Below are positions 50,842 to 64,000 of a stretch of DNA of 64,000 nucleotides, piece by piece; the first letter of the stretch is position 1, and every line of letters begins with the position of its first letter. The notes below the pieces were generated by a model that was not told the DNA's origin, did no database searches, and saw only the letters and a program-made list of their open reading frames with translations. This DNA comes from Mya arenaria (taxonomy: Eukaryota > Mollusca > Bivalvia > Myida > Myidae): the NCBI RefSeq assembly GCF_026914265.1, contig NC_069123.1, positions 35,425,178-35,489,177 on the forward strand, read 5' to 3'. The translations under genes were made by a program, and so were the position numbers.

Positions 50842-53800
50842 TAACCCATGGTTTTGTGGAAGGCCATTTTGTGCCATTACTCAACAAGCAGGATTTTGGC
50901 AGAGCCAGAGACTTCCACTCTGAGAAATACACAATACATATGTCATATCTTTTTGTATCTCAAGTGGGATACCTTATGCATTTAGTGTGCTACAAACAAA
51001 CTTTAAACTCTTTTTTCTAGTCCTCCTGCATTGTGCAAATTCAAATCAAAATTGTGTTTACACACCCATCCAGTATCTTGTTCATCAAGTATCTTTTATA
51101 TCCAGTATATTGTTGATCCAGTATCTTGATTATCAAGTATCTTGATTTATCAGTATCTTGTTTATCCAGTATCTTGCTTTACTAGCCGGTGATTGCATTA
51201 GTTAAGTGTTTTTTGTGCATGTGCTTTAACTATTAAAATGGGCTTATCATTAAAGTGTTATCTTATAATTTTATACACGATTTGTTTTTGATTTCTGTAT
51301 AAATATAATTGAAAATATTTTTAAGAGTGTATCTGGTTCTTGGTGCTGATAGTTGAATTAAAATGTATGAAATTATTTTTTTCAGTAATTTGATAAAGCT
51401 GTCTTTATTCTATATCCAATTTATACAAGTGTTAAAATTTATATAAGTGTTATATGTACAATTTGTCCAGGAATAACCTGTCTCATTTGATTTAAAAACA
51501 ATGAATTTCATTGTCATTTCAATTTATAGATGTAGATGTATGCATTAAATACAGTCGAAATCTGTTCGCTCAATACCCCAGGGACCGGCCAAAATTTGTA
51601 GCCTCGCAAATAATTTTGACAAACAGGAATGCTAACATGGAGATAAAAAAATTGGTCCTATACATTAAGTTCCGACTCTACGAGAATATTGAGCCAAGCT
51701 TTATCGAGCCAACAGTTTACGACCGTCAGAATCATGAGATTCTTATTCTCATACGCCCTTGGTCTCTCCTCTTGTGTATTGCTTATGGAATATATTATCT
51801 TTTTTAACTTTACACCGACAGTGCCATTTGTTAATATGCCGGTTAATGATTGCATATTTATTTGTGTATTGTGTGATTATAATGTATTAAGTGTTCAGGC
51901 TTATGACTCTAACCTCGTGATCACTGGTAAGATTCACATTAACACCCCCTAAAAGTTTCAATAAGTCATGAATTGGTTTTATTAAGCGGGTTATTTAGAT
52001 GTCTGTGTGTGAAAGTTAACATAAATTTTTGGTCTTCTTAATAATTTTAAATCGGCACTGGAATGTGCCCAGCCTATTAACTTTATCGATGAGAAGACAA
52101 AAAAATAACACTTATACCAGTTACTTAAGGCTGGACAAAGGAACCTGTCATGCTGTTAAAAATTTTGAAACCTTGTCGAGGCAGTTCTAACAAGTACATA
52201 GACTACCAGTAACTTAAAGATGCAGTTTTACTCACAACTAAGATTTACCACAATTAGTACAATTGTTTTAATTTACCCAAAAAGGATGCATAATATTGAA
52301 AACAATGGTTCTTAAGAAGGATACCATGTTTAATTTGAAAGAAAGATGCAGAAAACAAGGTATTTGTACCTCATGAGACAATAGGTGATCACTGTAAATC
52401 CCACCAGTCATTTGATATTTGTGTATTTTCATTGATTGATTTTAAATACTAGTGTCACTTGATGCATACATAACGATATAATCAAACTCGCCATCAGCAT
52501 GAAAATTCTATCATATTACAGTACTAATTATTATATAAAGATGTTTATAAGTGTCGTACCATTTTCATTTTTGAAATTGTTCTGAAATCATGAATGAAAT
52601 TTTGTATGTAACAATCATTCCTATATCTAGTCTGCCAGAGTAAAAATAAACTTTCTGAAACATCTTGTTGCTTCCTTTTAAAGTTCATTTGCCAAATTAC
52701 AAAATGTGTATGCACTCAATATTATGAGTATTAAACAGGACATCAACTGACATGATGCTGAACCACACCAAATATTCATAACTGTAAAAACCAGAAGAGA
52801 GATTTACTGGTCAGGTGATAACCCTCAAAAAAAACAAATGCATTTGAACGCCAATTCAGTATATCAAGGGCAGTTGTTATTCGACAGCTTTAATTGGGTG
52901 CCAAATATTTGTCCGGCCCAACATACGGTACTTGGTACAACGGTTGTCCAGTATACATGCATATTGGCGTGTATCTGCCTGTAGTAATATTGGAGAATTT
53001 TCATTTTATGATATAGCTACAAAGTCTGGAAAATAACTTTGTCATGCATTAGCAGATTTTAAAAAACTTGCCACAATTGCAACTGTTCTCCAACATGATA
53101 TCAGGTGCTTGGAGTTTTGTGGAGTGGATAAGGAGCGTTTTAAATCTCTATTTCTATCAGGTTAGGAAATACCACCTAGAGTCATGGCCCTTGAGCCTTT
53201 GCCATAATTTTCCCTTCATGGCTATAAAGATCATTGCGGAGCAAACTTCTTGAACCAGTTAAGGATTTCTTCAACATTGTACACATGATCAAAGTGAAAT
53301 GTACAAGTGCATTTTTCCTAAATGTGTTTTAAGAGTTAGGTGCCCTTGAAGATATTTGCATTTTATTCCCTAGTTAAGTGGGATTATTCTAAAATTTGAT
53401 CCAGTATGATAAAGATGAAGTATATATGTTTAAAATAACTTGCCTTGCTTGTGCAATACATATATCAATTATTTTTTAACTTGATTAATGCTTAAAAAAT
53501 TTCATAATTATGTTCCTTTTTCTATAACATTTTAAGAACTTATATCATTTGATCTGGGTCTTAAGAACATATCATTTGATCAGGGTCTTCTCAATGCACA
53601 TTCCGATTAGTCGACTTTCAATAGCTCCACCTACAGGCGATGTTCGGTAATTGGATGATACACAGCCCAACTATCGGATTAGATTATCAATTACTAATTG
53701 CGATATTTTGACTGATGGGACAATGGCCAAATACTTGCTGATTGACAGATTTACAATGTGCTCAAATTGTCAGCGAAGTCAATGTAGCTTTGATGATAAA

Positions 53801-54100
53801 AATGGGCTTAGCCTGGGAATTTTAGGCAACCACTTCGCCCAAGTCGCCCCCACGCGAGAGCACTGGTTGTGTGGGTCATACAAATTAAAAGCGCTTTTTT
53901 CAGGGCAAACAAGAGTGGTGCTGCTCTCTGCCGATGTATCATTGCATAGAATTTGTTGCAGTGCTAGATAATGAACCATTAAGAAACTAACACCTGGTAT
54001 TCCAAATATTCCTAACTGATTTCGTAAATGATTTCTTTAATGCTTTCAATGCAACTTTCACTTTCTTGTTTACAATTGTATAAATCACAACACAATTTTC
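50842..54100. other. Intergenic region between SDR and RPS15A (convergent 3' ends)
   Basis: It contains SDR 3' UTR (candidate AATAAA at 52645-52650), tandem CAGTATCTTG-type repeats at 51065-51180 and a MITE at 51552. The 106-codon frame at 53651 has no family resemblance that I can see. No further gene is supported. Confidence 0.5.
51552..51725. mobile_element. pogo/mariner-type MITE, diverged
   Basis: It starts CAGTCGAAATCTGTTCGCTC after TA and ends with the complement of CGGTCGTAAACTGTTGGCTC. It is similar to the element at 36017; the right TA is lost. It lies downstream of the SDR gene. Confidence 0.5.
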
Positions 54101-54108
54101 CTGACAGC

Positions 54109-54114
54109 TTTATT
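54109..54114 (-). terminator. RPS15A polyadenylation signal
   Basis: AATAAA on the minus strand, 17 nt downstream of the stop codon. This fits the very short 3' UTRs typical of ribosomal protein genes. Confidence 0.65.
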
Positions 54115-54130
54115 CCAAAGTTTATGTACA

Positions 54131-61801
<7,671 letters not shown>

Positions 61802-62119
61802 TTCAATCGGAAATGTTTTGTGTTTGTGCAAATGGCTATCGCTACTGAAAGGTTACGAACAACTATTTTGCCAGTACTGCAATAAAGAAAATGTGCGTTG
61901 TAATTCTTACTTAAAATATGACAGTCAATATTTTAAAACTCCGACTCTGAATAGACGTGGGATTCGAACCTATTTTAGTAAAAAAAAAACTCATTTCGAC
62001 GGTTAGCTTTTTGTGGACAGTGCTTTTTTTCAATACTTATATACATCCTTGTTAATGACGCAAGCCATATCGGAAATATAACTTGGGTCAAGCAACTAAA
62101 ATACTTGTAATTCTGAATA

Positions 62120-63720
62120 ATCGTTATTTCCCTTTTCTCCAGAGCTGTAATACATGGGCGCAGTTTAGATGTCAGGGTATCTTGACGTCTGATCGTAAAC
62201 TGTGGAATGACACAAATTTGTCGTACCATTGTGTGTCCTGTCGTACCGCCCACGATGGTTCGTTCGACTGGATAAAGGATCTGCAGAGACTTGAACATGA
62301 CTCACGTGGTGGTATTGAACAACTTCGTGTTGGTTACGGCAAGGCGCGAGTCAAGCTATATTGAACGTGACGGAAAGCTCATCACGGTGTTCAAACGTTA
62401 AGGACTATAATGTGCAATAAAACAAGTCAACAACAAGCGCGATCGAAATTATTTCGTTCGATCCTTAGCCAGAATAAAACTCGATCATAGCTGTCCAACG
62501 GTTCTACCATGATCTGAAAGCTTCTCATGCCTGTCTAGAACAGTTTAAGAAACGAGTTATCTGGATAGAAGAGTCAGACTCAGTCATGCCAGATGTGTCA
62601 AACAACATGGCGATCGTTGAATATATAGGTACATTTCCAGGAAGGGCGTACTATGGTTATATTAAAGATCGAACAAATCACACCAAATACGTGCGCACCA
62701 AACCATCAGAAACGAGAAACGAACTTAAAAACAACTGAAGGACAGACCAGTAAAAGATGTATAGCGCGAAATGACATCAAGCGTTTCTGTGGGTGGGAAA
62801 ATGGCACAGTCCTGGGGATGGACAACACTTATAATCTTGGGGAATTCCATGAAACTCCAGCGGTATAAAAGGACATGTCTGTTATCAAACGACGAACACA
62901 CGATCATCCGATCTGTTTTTGGCCGACGTTCCTTTATCAAAGTTCGACCACAAGAGCGTGCTCTTCATTTCTTCATGACATTGCTGACAATCTGACAGAC
63001 ACCTAACTTCGGCATCTATATATATAACAATAGATAGCGACGAAAAATTAGCCTTCAAAAACGCCATCAGACAATGTCTACCTGATTGAACACACGTGCT
63101 ATGTACCCGCCATCATAAGGAAAACACAAGCAGACACATGGAAAACGTCGTTGGATATCCCTAAACGGAAAGGAGACGAAAAAAAGCTAATATATAAGGT
63201 CTGCTTGTACCAACGGACATAGATACGTTCAATGTGAGGTTAGAAACCTTGAAAAAAAATAATCAACGAAAAAGACAGCGCTGTCGGCGACAAGAAATTC
63301 ATCAATAACTCAAAAATAAACTGTTGCCACTGCTACATACTCAAATAATCGATTTTTTAACCGGTATGAAAAGGAACAATAACATCGACTTGGACAAACA
63401 ACAACTGTGAGAGCGCGAACTATGTTCTAAAGTCTGCTCTTCAGTGGAAGATGCAAGACCTCCCACAATTCATCGAAACTTCATGGAATCGTCAAGGGAG
63501 AACAAGAAAAGAGATGAAGAGCGATCAGTGACATGGGCAACCTCCGACTTGCTGGCCGTTACTTGCACCACCTTACTGATATTGACCACTGGAGGAACAT
63601 CTCAGAAGAATATCGCACCAAAAGGACAAGAAAATTTCTAATGGACGTTGGAAAATCGACCCAAAACAAAATCATTTCAATACTCAAAAGACACTAACAG
63701 CTGGAAGAAAGCCACAGCCG
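62120..63720 (+). mobile_element. Decayed MULE-like transposase region
   Basis: Short disjoint frames resemble a MULE-type DNA transposase protein. There is a Cys-rich finger (YHCVSCRTAHDGSFDWIKDL, about 62220-62280), then VLGMDNTYNLGEFH (about 62812-62853), DSDEKLAFKNAIRQCLPD (about 63032-63086) and THVLCTRHHKENT (about 63090-63130). The order fits a catalytic core with an Asp after NTYNL and a CxxH segment. Several frame changes and stops make it inactive. Family assignment is from memory and tentative. Confidence 0.45.
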
Positions 63721-64000
63721 GTTAAAAGTAAAGGGGCTGAAAGGTCAAGGACTCCAAGTTCTAAGAGGCGGCTCTAGTCGTGAAGGGAGATAATATAGTG
63801 GCCTCACCGGGTGTACTACACATACTATGGTCACAGTCCTCTGGAACTTAACAGCCTTCTACCAGCCGATGACTGAACTGATGTAAATATGTACATTTAT
63901 AAATATAACGAGGGAAAGGGAAGCCACGGGCCATGACAAGTGCGCCTCCCCGTGGTGTGGCCTGGGTGCAAATGGATAAATCTGATATTCATAATTAATG

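Noticed and set aside
53651-53971. 106-codon plus frame downstream of the SDR gene
   Set aside because: No splice context, family resemblance or codon pattern supports it.

Overview
The window is AT-rich, intron-rich animal DNA. The dispersed repeat types (tRNA-derived SINEs, (ACGT)n-tailed tandem elements, many short DNA transposons) and the B-box/NHL-like TRIM genes suggest a mollusc, probably a bivalve. This is an inference from general character; no species was identified.

Three host genes can be assembled exon by exon with consistent splice phases. (1) An IKK-alpha/beta-type kinase gene (minus strand, CDS 38313 down to 13984, 19 coding exons, 792 codons) has the full layout of kinase, ubiquitin-like, helical scaffold and C-terminal regions. 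(2) A BDH1/RDH-like membrane-anchored short-chain dehydrogenase (plus strand, 46160-50841, 6 coding exons, 366 aa). (3) Ribosomal protein S15A (minus strand, CDS 61509 down to 54131, 4 coding exons, 130 aa) with a 5'TOP leader exon at 61774-61801.

Positions 1-8.9 kb are a diverged segmental duplicate of about 21.83-35.65 kb. The block holds the middle of the IKK gene plus an intronic, antisense B-box/coiled-coil/NHL-like TRIM gene. The left copy is broken: IKK exons 7 and 8 are deleted, exon 9 is truncated, exon 5 is rearranged, and its TRIM copy has large deletions. The right copy lies inside the intact IKK gene.

Two signals stand out. First, IKK intron 4 contains 102 head-to-tail 27-bp units whose sequence and reading frame derive from IKK exon 5, with decayed exon-5 copies on both sides. 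Second, introns 2 and 3 of RPS15A carry a tandem array of nine full-length 234-nt copies and one decayed copy of an H/ACA snoRNA that I recognise as U17/E1 (SNORA73).

Transposons fill much of the rest. There are three 697-bp elements with 9-10 bp target duplications, two of them facing each other as a near-perfect palindrome inside a larger 5-bp-TSD element. There are also hAT-like elements, a 3.4-kb TIR element with an internal 34-bp array, SINEs, pogo-type MITEs and a decayed MULE-like transposase region at the right edge. I saw no CRISPR, rRNA or tRNA gene and no retrovirus-like element.
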